DNA from: RPRB01 sp035501615
Lineage (GTDB): Bacteria; Myxococcota; Myxococcia; Myxococcales; Myxococcaceae
Assembly (NCBI GenBank): GCA_035501615.1
Contig: DATJVY010000078.1
Coordinates: forward strand, 62,001-126,000
DNA length: 64,000 bases
Direction: 5' to 3'
Shown here: piece after piece, positions 1 through 6,828 of the stretch
Numbering within the stretch: position 1 is the stretch's first letter
Layout of the letters: each line of letters opens with the position of its first letter
Translations under genes and position numbers: made by a program
The notes under the pieces: generated by a model
The model's database searches: none
What the model was told of the DNA's origin: nothing
Seen by the model: only the letters and a program-made list of their open reading frames with translations

Positions 1-2
1 AC

Positions 3-293
3 GGCAGGGTGGGCATCACCGTCCGCAACGGCGCCGAGGAGCTGCCCCTCGGTGAGCTGCAGCGGGGCGAGTCGCTCGGCGAGCTCGCCCTGGTCCAGCA
101 GGGACAGCGGCTCTGCAGCGCCCTGGCCCTCACCCCGGTGACGGCTGTGGAGCTGCGCAGCGTGGACTTCCAGCGGCTGATGACCCAGAAGCCCCAGGCC
201 TGCCTCAAGCTCCTGATGGCGATCGTGTCCCAGTTCGGTGCCAGGCTTCAGGCGAACCGGGAAGCGTTCAAGGCCCTGCTGCCCCGTCCCTGA
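3..293 (+). CDS. Cyclic nucleotide-binding (CNMP) domain protein, C-terminal part
   Basis: This is the tail of a gene that begins before the window. The visible 96 or so residues are the second half of a CNMP/CRP-type beta-roll: a strand ending in a GELQRGESLGELAL stretch, matching the phosphate-binding cassette region of the family, followed by the late beta strands and a C-terminal amphipathic helix. Such domains bind cAMP or cGMP, or act as ligand-free scaffolds. No DNA-binding helix-turn-helix follows, so it is probably not a CRP-type regulator. The opposite end of the window (62335-64000) carries another CNMP protein on the other strand. Function beyond the domain is not visible. Confidence 0.8.
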   Translation, partial: GRVGITVRNGAEELPLGELQRGESLGELALVQQGQRLCSALALTPVTAVELRSVDFQRLMTQKPQACLKLLMAIVSQFGARLQANREAFKALLPRP

Positions 294-359
294 GCTGCCG
301 GATCGACGAGGGGGGGTGGTAAGGTCCCTCGACCCGGGTCCGCCCGGACCGGAACGCGT

Positions 360-1061
360 TTGGAAGCGATCCTCAAGACCCTCCTGCTCGGCTCCCACGG
401 GGCGATGGCGTACCTGTCCATCTTCGCCGTGCTGGTGGCGTGCGGGCTCGGCGTTCCACTCCCGGAGGACATCTCCCTCATCCTGGGCGGATTCCTCGTC
501 TACAAGGGGGTGGCCAACCTCTGGGGCATGGTCGCGACCGGCTTCGTGGGCATCCTGGTCGGCGACTCGCTCATCTACCTGGCCGGCCGCCGCGTGGGGC
601 TGCGGGTCCGGACCGGTCACGGCTGGCTCGCCCGGGTGGTCACTCCACCCCGGCGCATCCTGGTGGAGGGACTCTTCGCCCGGCACGGGGAGAAGCTGGT
701 CATCGCCGCGCGCTTCATGCCCGGCGTCCGGGCGGTGACCTACTTCATCGCCGGCTCGGCGGGCATGCCCTACGCGCGGTTCATCTGCTTCGATGGGCTC
801 GCCGCGCTCGGCTCGGCACCGCTCTTCGTCCTGCTCGGCTACCGGTTCGGCAGGCACCTGCAGCAGGTGATCGAGCTGATGAAGCAGTACCAGCTCATCG
901 CAGTGGGCCTGCTCCTCGCCACCGTGCTTCTCTGGGCAGCCGTCCACCGCTGGCGGGAGATCGCCCTGGCGCGGAAGATCCGCGAGCAGTGCAGCGAGGA
1001 TGCGCTCGCGCCACCACCTGGACCTGTGCTGCGCCACCCGGCCGGCGACAGGCCCACCTAA
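360..1061 (+). CDS. DedA-family (VTT/SNARE-associated domain) membrane protein
   Basis: A 233-residue integral membrane protein. Hydrophobic helices lie at about residues 12-35, 45-70, 130-155 and 170-195. The DedA signatures are present: an early G-PLPED segment around residues 30-36 and the conserved F-x-P-G-x-R motif (about 117-123) followed by a glycine-rich helix. DedA proteins belong to the VTT superfamily of lipid scramblases and transporters, linked to recycling of undecaprenyl phosphate and phosphatidylethanolamine. The start is a TTG without a clear ribosome binding site; an ATG at about position 405 is the alternative. A TAAGGT hexamer lies at 320-325. The C-terminal tail is charged and probably cytoplasmic. 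Confidence 0.85.
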   Translation: MEAILKTLLLGSHGAMAYLSIFAVLVACGLGVPLPEDISLILGGFLVYKGVANLWGMVATGFVGILVGDSLIYLAGRRVGLRVRTGHGWLARVVTPPRRILVEGLFARHGEKLVIAARFMPGVRAVTYFIAGSAGMPYARFICFDGLAALGSAPLFVLLGYRFGRHLQQVIELMKQYQLIAVGLLLATVLLWAAVHRWREIALARKIREQCSEDALAPPPGPVLRHPAGDRPT

Positions 1062-1072
1062 GCTCCTGACAG

Positions 1073-1123
1073 CGCTTGCGAAAGCGAGGGGGCACAGCCC
1101 CCCCGGATGGATTTTGTCCGGGG
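1073..1123 (+). promoter_or_regulatory. Three consecutive hairpins upstream of guaB (possible attenuator or terminator)
   Basis: Three stems can be drawn between dedA and guaB. Stem A is CGCTT (1073-1077) with AAGCG (1082-1086), closed by a GNRA-type GCGA loop. Stem B is GGGGG (1088-1092) with CCCCC (1098-1102). Stem C is CCCCGGA (1101-1107) with TCCGGGG (1117-1123). B and C share bases 1101-1102 and compete for the same C run, as in attenuators. No U run follows any stem. It could instead be a terminator for dedA. Confidence 0.45.
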
Positions 1124-1130
1124 TGCAGCG

Positions 1131-1136
1131 TATAGA
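1131..1136 (+). promoter_or_regulatory. Possible -10 element immediately upstream of guaB
   Basis: TATAGA lies 5 bases before the guaB ATG, with a weak TGGATT 17 bases further upstream (1108-1113). If used, transcription would start at or next to the ATG, giving a leaderless mRNA. There is no Shine-Dalgarno sequence between this element and the start codon, which fits that reading. This is an inference from spacing only. Confidence 0.3.
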
Positions 1137-1141
1137 ACGCC

Positions 1142-2602
1142 ATGCTGACCGACCCCCTCCGCGTGGCGCTCACGTTCGACGACGTGCTGCTCCAGCCGGC
1201 CGAGAGCGAGGTCCTCCCGAAGGACGTCCAGCTCGGCACCCGCCTCACCCGGAACCTGCGCCTGAACATCCCGCTGCTCTCGGCGGCGATGGACACCGTC
1301 ACCGAGTCCGCGACCGCCATCGCCATGGCCCAGCAGGGCGGCATCGGGGTGATCCACAAGAACCTCTCCGTCGAGCGCCAGGCAGCCGAGGTCGCCCGGG
1401 TGAAGAAGTACTCCAGCGGCATGGTGAGCGAGCCGGTGGTGGTGGAGCCCGAGGCCCCGCTCCACCTGGCCCTCGATCTCATGAAGCGCAACGGCATCTC
1501 CGGCATCCCGGTGACCCGGGGCCGGAAGCTGATGGGCATCCTCACCAGCCGGGACGTCCGGTTCGAGACCAACCTCGACAAGAAGGTCGAGGAGGTGATG
1601 ACCCGGAAGCTGATCACCGCCCGCGAGGGGGTGAGCAAGAAGGCGGCGCTGGAGCTGCTCCACTCCAACCGGATCGAGAAGCTGCTCCTGGTCGACGAGC
1701 ATGGCGAGCTCCGCGGGCTGATGACCATCAAGGACATCGAGAAGTCCCGGACCCATCCCCACTCCGCGAAGGACGGCAAGGGCCGGCTCCTCGTCGCCGC
1801 CGCGGTCGGCGTGGGACCGGACCGCGAGGAGCGGGTGGCCGCGCTGCTCAAGGCCGGATGCGACATCCTGGTGGTCGACACCGCCCACGGCCACTCTCAC
1901 GGGGTGCTGGATTCGGTGCGGGATACCCGGCGCAACTTCTCCGGCTTCGAGCTGGTGGCCGGCAACGTGGCCACCGCCGAGGGCACCCGGGCGCTGATCG
2001 AGGCCGGGGTGGACGCGGTGAAGGTGGGCATCGGCCCGGGAAGCATCTGCACCACCCGGGTGGTGGCCGGGGTCGGCGTTCCCCAGCTCACCGCGGTGGA
2101 CGACTGCGCCCGCGAGGCCGACCGGCACGACGTCCCGGTCATCTCCGACGGAGGCATCAAGTACTCCGGCGACATCGTGAAGGCGCTGGCCGCCGGCGCG
2201 AGCACGGTGATGATCGGCTCGCTCTTCGCCGGGACGGAGGAGGCGCCGGGCGAGGTCATCCTCTACCAGGGCCGCAGCTACAAGAGCTACCGGGGCATGG
2301 GCTCGCTCGGAGCGATGAAGCGCGGCGGCAAGGAGCGCTACTTCCAGGGCGACGTGGACGAGGACCAGAAGCTGGTCCCCGAGGGCATCGAGGGCCGCGT
2401 CCCGTACAAGGGCAGCCTGGCGATGAACGTCTACCAGATGCTCGGCGGCATCCGCAGCGGCATGGGCTACACCGGCTGCAAGAGCATCGACGAGTTGCGG
2501 AAGAACGCGCGCTTCGTCCGCATCACGCCCAGCGGGCTCCGCGAGAGCCACGTCCACGACGTCATCATCACCGAGGAGGCGCCGAACTACCGGGTCGAGT
2601 GA
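1142..2602 (+). CDS. guaB: Inosine-5'-monophosphate dehydrogenase
   Basis: IMP dehydrogenase, 486 residues, converts IMP to XMP with NAD+, the committed step of guanine nucleotide synthesis. It has the full family layout: an N-terminal barrel segment beginning LTFDDVLL, a pair of CBS domains (about residues 95-205) inserted in the TIM barrel, the catalytic loop GIGPGSICTTR with Cys303, the DGGI phosphate-binding motif, the MIGSLFAG loop and the mobile flap with YKSYRGMGS and GGKERYF. The length is normal. The product feeds GuaA, which starts 33 bases downstream, so the two are probably one operon. The leader holds three hairpins and a -10-like TATAGA (separate entries). Confidence 0.98.
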   Translation: MLTDPLRVALTFDDVLLQPAESEVLPKDVQLGTRLTRNLRLNIPLLSAAMDTVTESATAIAMAQQGGIGVIHKNLSVERQAAEVARVKKYSSGMVSEPVVVEPEAPLHLALDLMKRNGISGIPVTRGRKLMGILTSRDVRFETNLDKKVEEVMTRKLITAREGVSKKAALELLHSNRIEKLLLVDEHGELRGLMTIKDIEKSRTHPHSAKDGKGRLLVAAAVGVGPDREERVAALLKAGCDILVVDTAHGHSHGVLDSVRDTRRNFSGFELVAGNVATAEGTRALIEAGVDAVKVGIGPGSICTTRVVAGVGVPQLTAVDDCAREADRHDVPVISDGGIKYSGDIVKALAAGASTVMIGSLFAGTEEAPGEVILYQGRSYKSYRGMGSLGAMKRGGKERYFQGDVDEDQKLVPEGIEGRVPYKGSLAMNVYQMLGGIRSGMGYTGCKSIDELRKNARFVRITPSGLRESHVHDVIITEEAPNYRVE

Positions 2603-2635
2603 CGGCTCCGGAACGGACGCGACACGAGCGAGAAC

Positions 2636-4186
2636 GTGCACATCCACGACGAGAAGGTCCTCATCCTCGACTTCGGCAGTCAGTACACCCAGCTGATCGC
2701 CCGGCGAGTCCGCGAGCTCGGCGTCTACTGCGAGATCCACCGGCCCGATCTCCCGCTGGCCGACATCAAGGCCTTTGGCCCGAAGGGGATCATCCTCTCC
2801 GGCGGGCCGATGTCGGTGGAGGCCGAGGGCGCGCCCATGCCGGCGCCGGGGATCTTCGACCTCGGCGTCCCGGTGCTGGGCATCTGCTACGGGCTGCAGC
2901 TCATCGCCAAGATGCTCGGCGGTCGCGTGGACCGTACCGCCCACCGGGAGTTCGGTCCGGCGGTGGTCGAGGTGCTCGAAAGCAAGGGCCCGCTCGCTCC
3001 GTTTGCGACCGGCACCACCTGCGAGGTGTGGATGAGCCACGGCGACCGGGTGGACACGCTCCCGCCCGGGTTCGAGCCCATCGCCCGCACCGCCAACGCC
3101 CCGCTCGCCGCGACCGCCCATCGCGAGCGGCCCATCTACGGGCTCCAGTTCCACCCCGAGGTGGTCCACACCCCGCGGGGCAAGGACATGTACCGGGCCT
3201 TCCTCTTCGACGTCTGCAAGCTCTCCGGGGCCTGGACGATGAAGGGCTTCGCCGAGGAGGCGGTGGAGGCCGTCCGGAAGCAGGTAGGGCAGGGGAAGGT
3301 CATCTGCGCGCTGTCCGGCGGCGTCGACAGCTCGGTGGCGGCGCTCCTCATCCATCGCGCCATCGGCGACCGGCTGACCTGCATCTTCGTCGACAACGGC
3401 GTGCTCCGGTCCGGCGAGCGCGAGCAAGTGCAGCAGCTCTTCGAGGGCCGGTTCCACGTGCCGCTCCGTACCGTGGACGCCCGCAAGCGCTTCCTGGACC
3501 GCCTGGCCGGGGTGACCGATCCGGAGAAGAAGAGGAAGATCATCGGACGCGAGTTCATCGCCGTCTTCGAAGAGGCGGCGCGCGACATCCAGGGCGTGGA
3601 GTTCCTCGCCCAGGGTACGCTCTACCCCGACGTCATCGAGTCGGTCTCGACCAAGGGACCCTCGGCGACCATCAAGAGCCACCACAACGTCGGCGGGCTG
3701 CCCGAGGTGATGAAGCTCAAGCTGGTCGAGCCCCTTCGTGAGCTGTTCAAGGACGAGGTCCGGTCGCTGGGCCGCGAGCTGGGGCTGCCCGAGGCGATGC
3801 TGATGCGCCACCCCTTCCCCGGCCCCGGCCTCGCCATCCGGGTCCTCGGGGAGATCACCGAGGAACGGCTGGATCTGGTCCGCCGGGCGGACGTCATCGT
3901 CCAGGAGGAGGTCCGGAGCGCCGGGCTCTACGGCCAGGTGTGGCAGGCCTTCGCGGTGCTGCTCCCGGTCTCGAGCGTGGGGGTGATGGGCGACGAGCGG
4001 ACCTACGAGTCGACCGCGGTGGTGCGTGCGGTGACCAGCGTGGACGGCATGACCGCCGACTGGGCGCGCCTGCCGCACGAGCTGCTGGCTCGCGTCTCCG
4101 CCCGCATCACCAACGAGGTGCGGGGCATCAACCGCGTGGTCTACGACATCTCGAGCAAGCCGCCCGCGACCATCGAGTGGGAGTGA
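2636..4186 (+). CDS. guaA: GMP synthase (glutamine-hydrolysing)
   Basis: GMP synthase, 516 residues, aminates XMP to GMP using glutamine and ATP. The N-terminal class I glutamine amidotransferase domain (about 1-195) has the nucleophile Cys84 in GICYGLQ and a FHPEV motif supplying the catalytic His. The ATP pyrophosphatase domain carries the P-loop SGGVDSS at about 227-233. The C-terminal dimerisation domain ends in the family-typical IEWE. The start is GTG, 33 bases after the guaB stop, and no strong Shine-Dalgarno is visible. Length and motifs are complete, so it should be active. The pair guaB-guaA is a common bacterial arrangement. Confidence 0.98.
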   Translation: MHIHDEKVLILDFGSQYTQLIARRVRELGVYCEIHRPDLPLADIKAFGPKGIILSGGPMSVEAEGAPMPAPGIFDLGVPVLGICYGLQLIAKMLGGRVDRTAHREFGPAVVEVLESKGPLAPFATGTTCEVWMSHGDRVDTLPPGFEPIARTANAPLAATAHRERPIYGLQFHPEVVHTPRGKDMYRAFLFDVCKLSGAWTMKGFAEEAVEAVRKQVGQGKVICALSGGVDSSVAALLIHRAIGDRLTCIFVDNGVLRSGEREQVQQLFEGRFHVPLRTVDARKRFLDRLAGVTDPEKKRKIIGREFIAVFEEAARDIQGVEFLAQGTLYPDVIESVSTKGPSATIKSHHNVGGLPEVMKLKLVEPLRELFKDEVRSLGRELGLPEAMLMRHPFPGPGLAIRVLGEITEERLDLVRRADVIVQEEVRSAGLYGQVWQAFAVLLPVSSVGVMGDERTYESTAVVRAVTSVDGMTADWARLPHELLARVSARITNEVRGINRVVYDISSKPPATIEWE

Positions 4187-4302
4187 GGGCTCACGCCCGG
4201 CCGGCGAGCCGCCTCGCGCACGCCTCCCGGACGCGCTCCCGGTGGACGGGAACGTGGACGCCGGCCCGGGTGTTCACCGGCCTGACGGGAGGAGGGAGCG
4301 CG

Positions 4303-5313
4303 GTGCACCCGAGGCCGAGGCTGGTCGCAGCGTTGTTGCTCGTGGTGGCGGGGTGCTCGCACGCCCCGCCGCCCGCGCCGGCCGCCGCCAAGGTGGAGCG
4401 CCGCGACGAGTGGATCCGCGCCCTCCGATCCGACGTGGAGCGGATCGGCACCGAGGACGGCTTCGAGGGCCAGATCCGGGTGCTGCACGATGGGAAGCCG
4501 GAGATCGAAAGGACCTTCGGGGAGGCTGGATGCCTTCCGCTGGGGACCGGCCGCCGGGTGATCGCCTCGGTGACAGTGGCTCTCCTGGTACAGGACGGCA
4601 AGCTCGGCTGGGAGGACCGGCTGGACCGTCTGCTCCCGGAGCTGTTCGAGAGCCCCGTGGGTCAGCTCCGGCTGAGCGACCTCCTCACCGACGCGGCGGG
4701 ACTGGCCTTCACCCAGGGGGACTCGGTGGAGCAGCGCCTCGAGGCCGCCGAGCGGATGCCGCTCCAGGCCGCCCCCGGGACGCGTGTGGATCCGGAAGAC
4801 GATCGCCCCTGGCTCCTCGTGGAGCGGATCGTCGCCCAGGTCTCGGGGGGACCGTTCGAGCGCTTCGCCCGGGAACGGGTGATCTCCCCCGCGGGAATGA
4901 CCGGCACCGCCCTCGGGTCCAGCGCTGCCTGTCCCGTCGCCGCGCAGGGGGCGACCACCGTGGACGACCAGCTCCGCCTTGTCGACGCGCTCCGGAAGGC
5001 GACGGTGGTCACGCCGGCCACCCGCGACGCGCTCTGGGCCCCGCGGCTGTCGCTCGTTTCCGGCTCGGAGATGGCCTACGGGTTCTTCGTTCGAACCGCG
5101 GGTGAGCAGCGGGCAGTGGGGGTGGGGAGCACCGGTGGCGCGCCCGCCTACGAGCTGTGGCTCGACCCGGCGGGGAGCGACGCCCTGGTCCTCCTCGGAC
5201 GCACGCCGGCCCGCACCGCGCGGGCGATGCGGACCGCGCTCGGGGAGTTCTACGCGCTTCCCCCGGCGCTCCCCCACCCGAGCGCTGCTCCCCGCCGGCC
5301 TCGGTCCAAGTGA
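4303..5313 (+). CDS. Lipoprotein with serine hydrolase/beta-lactamase-like fold, catalytic motifs lost
   Basis: A predicted lipoprotein of 336 residues: signal peptide with lipobox VAGC, Cys18. The GTG start is chosen because GGGAGGAGGG lies just upstream (about 4287-4297) and the signal peptide begins there. The body aligns by eye with the class C beta-lactamase/DD-peptidase family (GKL-W-DRL after the first helix, a PGTR stretch, an ISPAGMTGT segment, a late G-GGAP-Y stretch). The nucleophile motif SxxK aligns with TGRR (82-85), the YxN motif with PED, and the third motif (HxG/KTG) with STGG. I infer a non-enzymatic binding protein or a much diverged enzyme. It follows guaA by 116 bases and faces 5336-5740 convergently. 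Confidence 0.7.
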   Translation: MHPRPRLVAALLLVVAGCSHAPPPAPAAAKVERRDEWIRALRSDVERIGTEDGFEGQIRVLHDGKPEIERTFGEAGCLPLGTGRRVIASVTVALLVQDGKLGWEDRLDRLLPELFESPVGQLRLSDLLTDAAGLAFTQGDSVEQRLEAAERMPLQAAPGTRVDPEDDRPWLLVERIVAQVSGGPFERFARERVISPAGMTGTALGSSAACPVAAQGATTVDDQLRLVDALRKATVVTPATRDALWAPRLSLVSGSEMAYGFFVRTAGEQRAVGVGSTGGAPAYELWLDPAGSDALVLLGRTPARTARAMRTALGEFYALPPALPHPSAAPRRPRSK

Positions 5314-5335
5314 GGCCGGTCCGGGAGGCGGGGCG

Positions 5336-5740
5336 CTACTGGGCCTGCGCGCGCCAGCCCTGGCGCTGGGCCTTGCAGGAGTCGCTCAGCTCGGAGGCGT
5401 GATCGCGGAGGCAGGCCGCGACGCGGCCACCGCCCGGCTTCACGTCGGGGCAGAGCTTCGCCACGTCGGCCTGACACGCCTCGCGGGCGGCCTCCACGCG
5501 CTGGCGCACCTGCGCGATGTGGGCGGTGCACGCCTGGGACAGCTGGTCCGCATTCTGCTCGAGACACTGGCGGATGGCGCCGTGCCCCTTCGGCGCGCCG
5601 GGACAGAGCCGGGCGACGTCGGCCGCACAGGGACGTGCGGTGGGCGCCGGTGCGGACGAGGGAGCCTGCTGTGCGAGCGCGGCGGTCGCGCCGAGCGCGG
5701 CGAGGAGGAGGCCAGAGCGGAAGGGGAACGGATGTCGCAT
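5336..5740 (-). CDS. Secreted protein with two cysteine-rich GLG1-type repeats
   Basis: A 134-residue exported protein. The start chosen is the ATG at 5740 that opens a clean signal peptide ending in ALAQ; an in-frame GTG 13 codons upstream would spoil the signal. After the signal there are two repeats of about 45 residues, each with the pattern C-x3-D-x3-LC-P, a GxG turn, CL, LS and a final C. This matches the cysteine-rich repeat of the Golgi GLG1/CFR family (PF00839), which also occurs in proteobacterial secreted proteins of unknown role. Four cysteines per repeat suggest two disulfides each. A periplasmic or extracellular location is inferred. It is convergent with the lipoprotein at 4303-5313. 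Confidence 0.7.
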   Translation of the reverse strand: MRHPFPFRSGLLLAALGATAALAQQAPSSAPAPTARPCAADVARLCPGAPKGHGAIRQCLEQNADQLSQACTAHIAQVRQRVEAAREACQADVAKLCPDVKPGGGRVAACLRDHASELSDSCKAQRQGWRAQAQ

Positions 5741-5808
5741 CGAGGAGAGGCTCCGGAAACGGGGTTCGGCAGATCCCACACCCGGGCGCGGGCGACGGTA
5801 AGGCGACG

Positions 5809-6648
5809 CTACGGAGTGCCGGCATCCCCCGGCTGCGGTACCTCCTCCACGAGCCAGCTGCCACCCAGGCGGCTCACGCGCAGCACGAGGTACTCGGGGG
5901 TCTGGCCGGAGATGCCCAGCTCGGCCCGGACCTCCGCCACGTCCGGTCGCTCGAAGCGGACCTCGCGCACGACGATGCTCCCGAAGGGCGCGGCGTTCCC
6001 CACCGTCTGCATCAGCCCCCAGCAGCTCGACGCGGGCTCGACCTGCGCGCCCGCTCGGGCGAGCGCCTCCAGGTCGCTCCGCGGAGGGTCAGCGACGTCG
6101 TCGCCGACGCCCACGCACACCAGGGGGCGAGCCCCGCCGGCGTCCACCGGGGGGCCCCGCAGGCGGGTGAGCAGGGCACGGAACACCTCGAGCCGCACCG
6201 CCGCGATCCGGGCAGTCTCGCCCGGCGGAGGCGTGAGCGAGACCAGGAAGGTGTAGGGGACGAGGACCGCTCTGCCCTTGTAGGCCACCGGCGCGTAGAC
6301 CCGCCTGGCGAGCCACGCCTCGATGGCCTCGTCGTAGGGCGGCCCGCGGGAGTCGAGGACGTGGCAAGCCTCGATGGTTCCCGTCTCGCGGAGGATGCAG
6401 CGTACGGGGATGGGCCGCCGGTCGTTCTGGAGCGCGACCGCCTCGCTGGGCTCGAGGCCGGGGAGCGCCTGGGGCGACACCGAGACCGCCTCGGCGACGC
6501 AGGCCTCCATCTCCACGTCGGTGCAGGTGGGCCGGAGCCGGTGACCCGAGCTCGGGGGAGCCTGGCCGGGCTGCGTCCCGGTTCCGAGCATCGCGCAGGC
6601 CGCGAGGCCCAGCAGGGTGCCACACTGGAGGAGAGCGCGCGCAGTCAT
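5809..6648 (-). CDS. Hypothetical lipoprotein with a TonB C-terminal-like segment
   Basis: A 279-residue predicted lipoprotein (signal peptide with lipobox LAAC near residues 15-18). Residues about 75-140 resemble a TonB/energy-transducer C-terminal domain: a PVRCI strand, a GTIEACHVLDS segment in the position of the 'G-V-x-V-x-S' strand, and a YDEAIEAWLARRVYAPV helix-strand like the family's 'D-A-A-x-xAxxxW-xFxPA'. The last 140 residues have no family I recognise. The upstream region (6649-6828) is divergent with the M20-like gene. Its role is unknown; a surface or periplasmic scaffold is the most one can infer. Expression is probably from a promoter in the divergent gap. Confidence 0.55.
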   Translation of the reverse strand: MTARALLQCGTLLGLAACAMLGTGTQPGQAPPSSGHRLRPTCTDVEMEACVAEAVSVSPQALPGLEPSEAVALQNDRRPIPVRCILRETGTIEACHVLDSRGPPYDEAIEAWLARRVYAPVAYKGRAVLVPYTFLVSLTPPPGETARIAAVRLEVFRALLTRLRGPPVDAGGARPLVCVGVGDDVADPPRSDLEALARAGAQVEPASSCWGLMQTVGNAAPFGSIVVREVRFERPDVAEVRAELGISGQTPEYLVLRVSRLGGSWLVEEVPQPGDAGTP

Positions 6649-6828
6649 CGTCCAGAACCCCGAGCTTGGACCAGCCAGGGCACTTCACGCCACGGGAGGT
6701 CAGGGGCCCGCCGGTGGGGGTGTGACAGGGAGCCCGTGGTCCGTGCTCCGAGACGCTGAACGGTAGACGTCACCGATCCCCGGATTTCCTCGACAGCCGG
6801 CGAGCCGAACCCGAGACTCGCGCGCTTC

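Noticed and set aside
1058..4078. A very long open frame antisense to guaB-guaA (over 1,000 codons)
   Set aside because: GC-rich coding sequence commonly leaves the opposite frame open. Its translation is low-complexity and lacks any domain, while guaB and guaA are unambiguous.
4303..5313. A beta-lactamase conferring resistance
   Set aside because: The catalytic Ser, Lys and Tyr motifs are missing, so hydrolysis of beta-lactams is unlikely.
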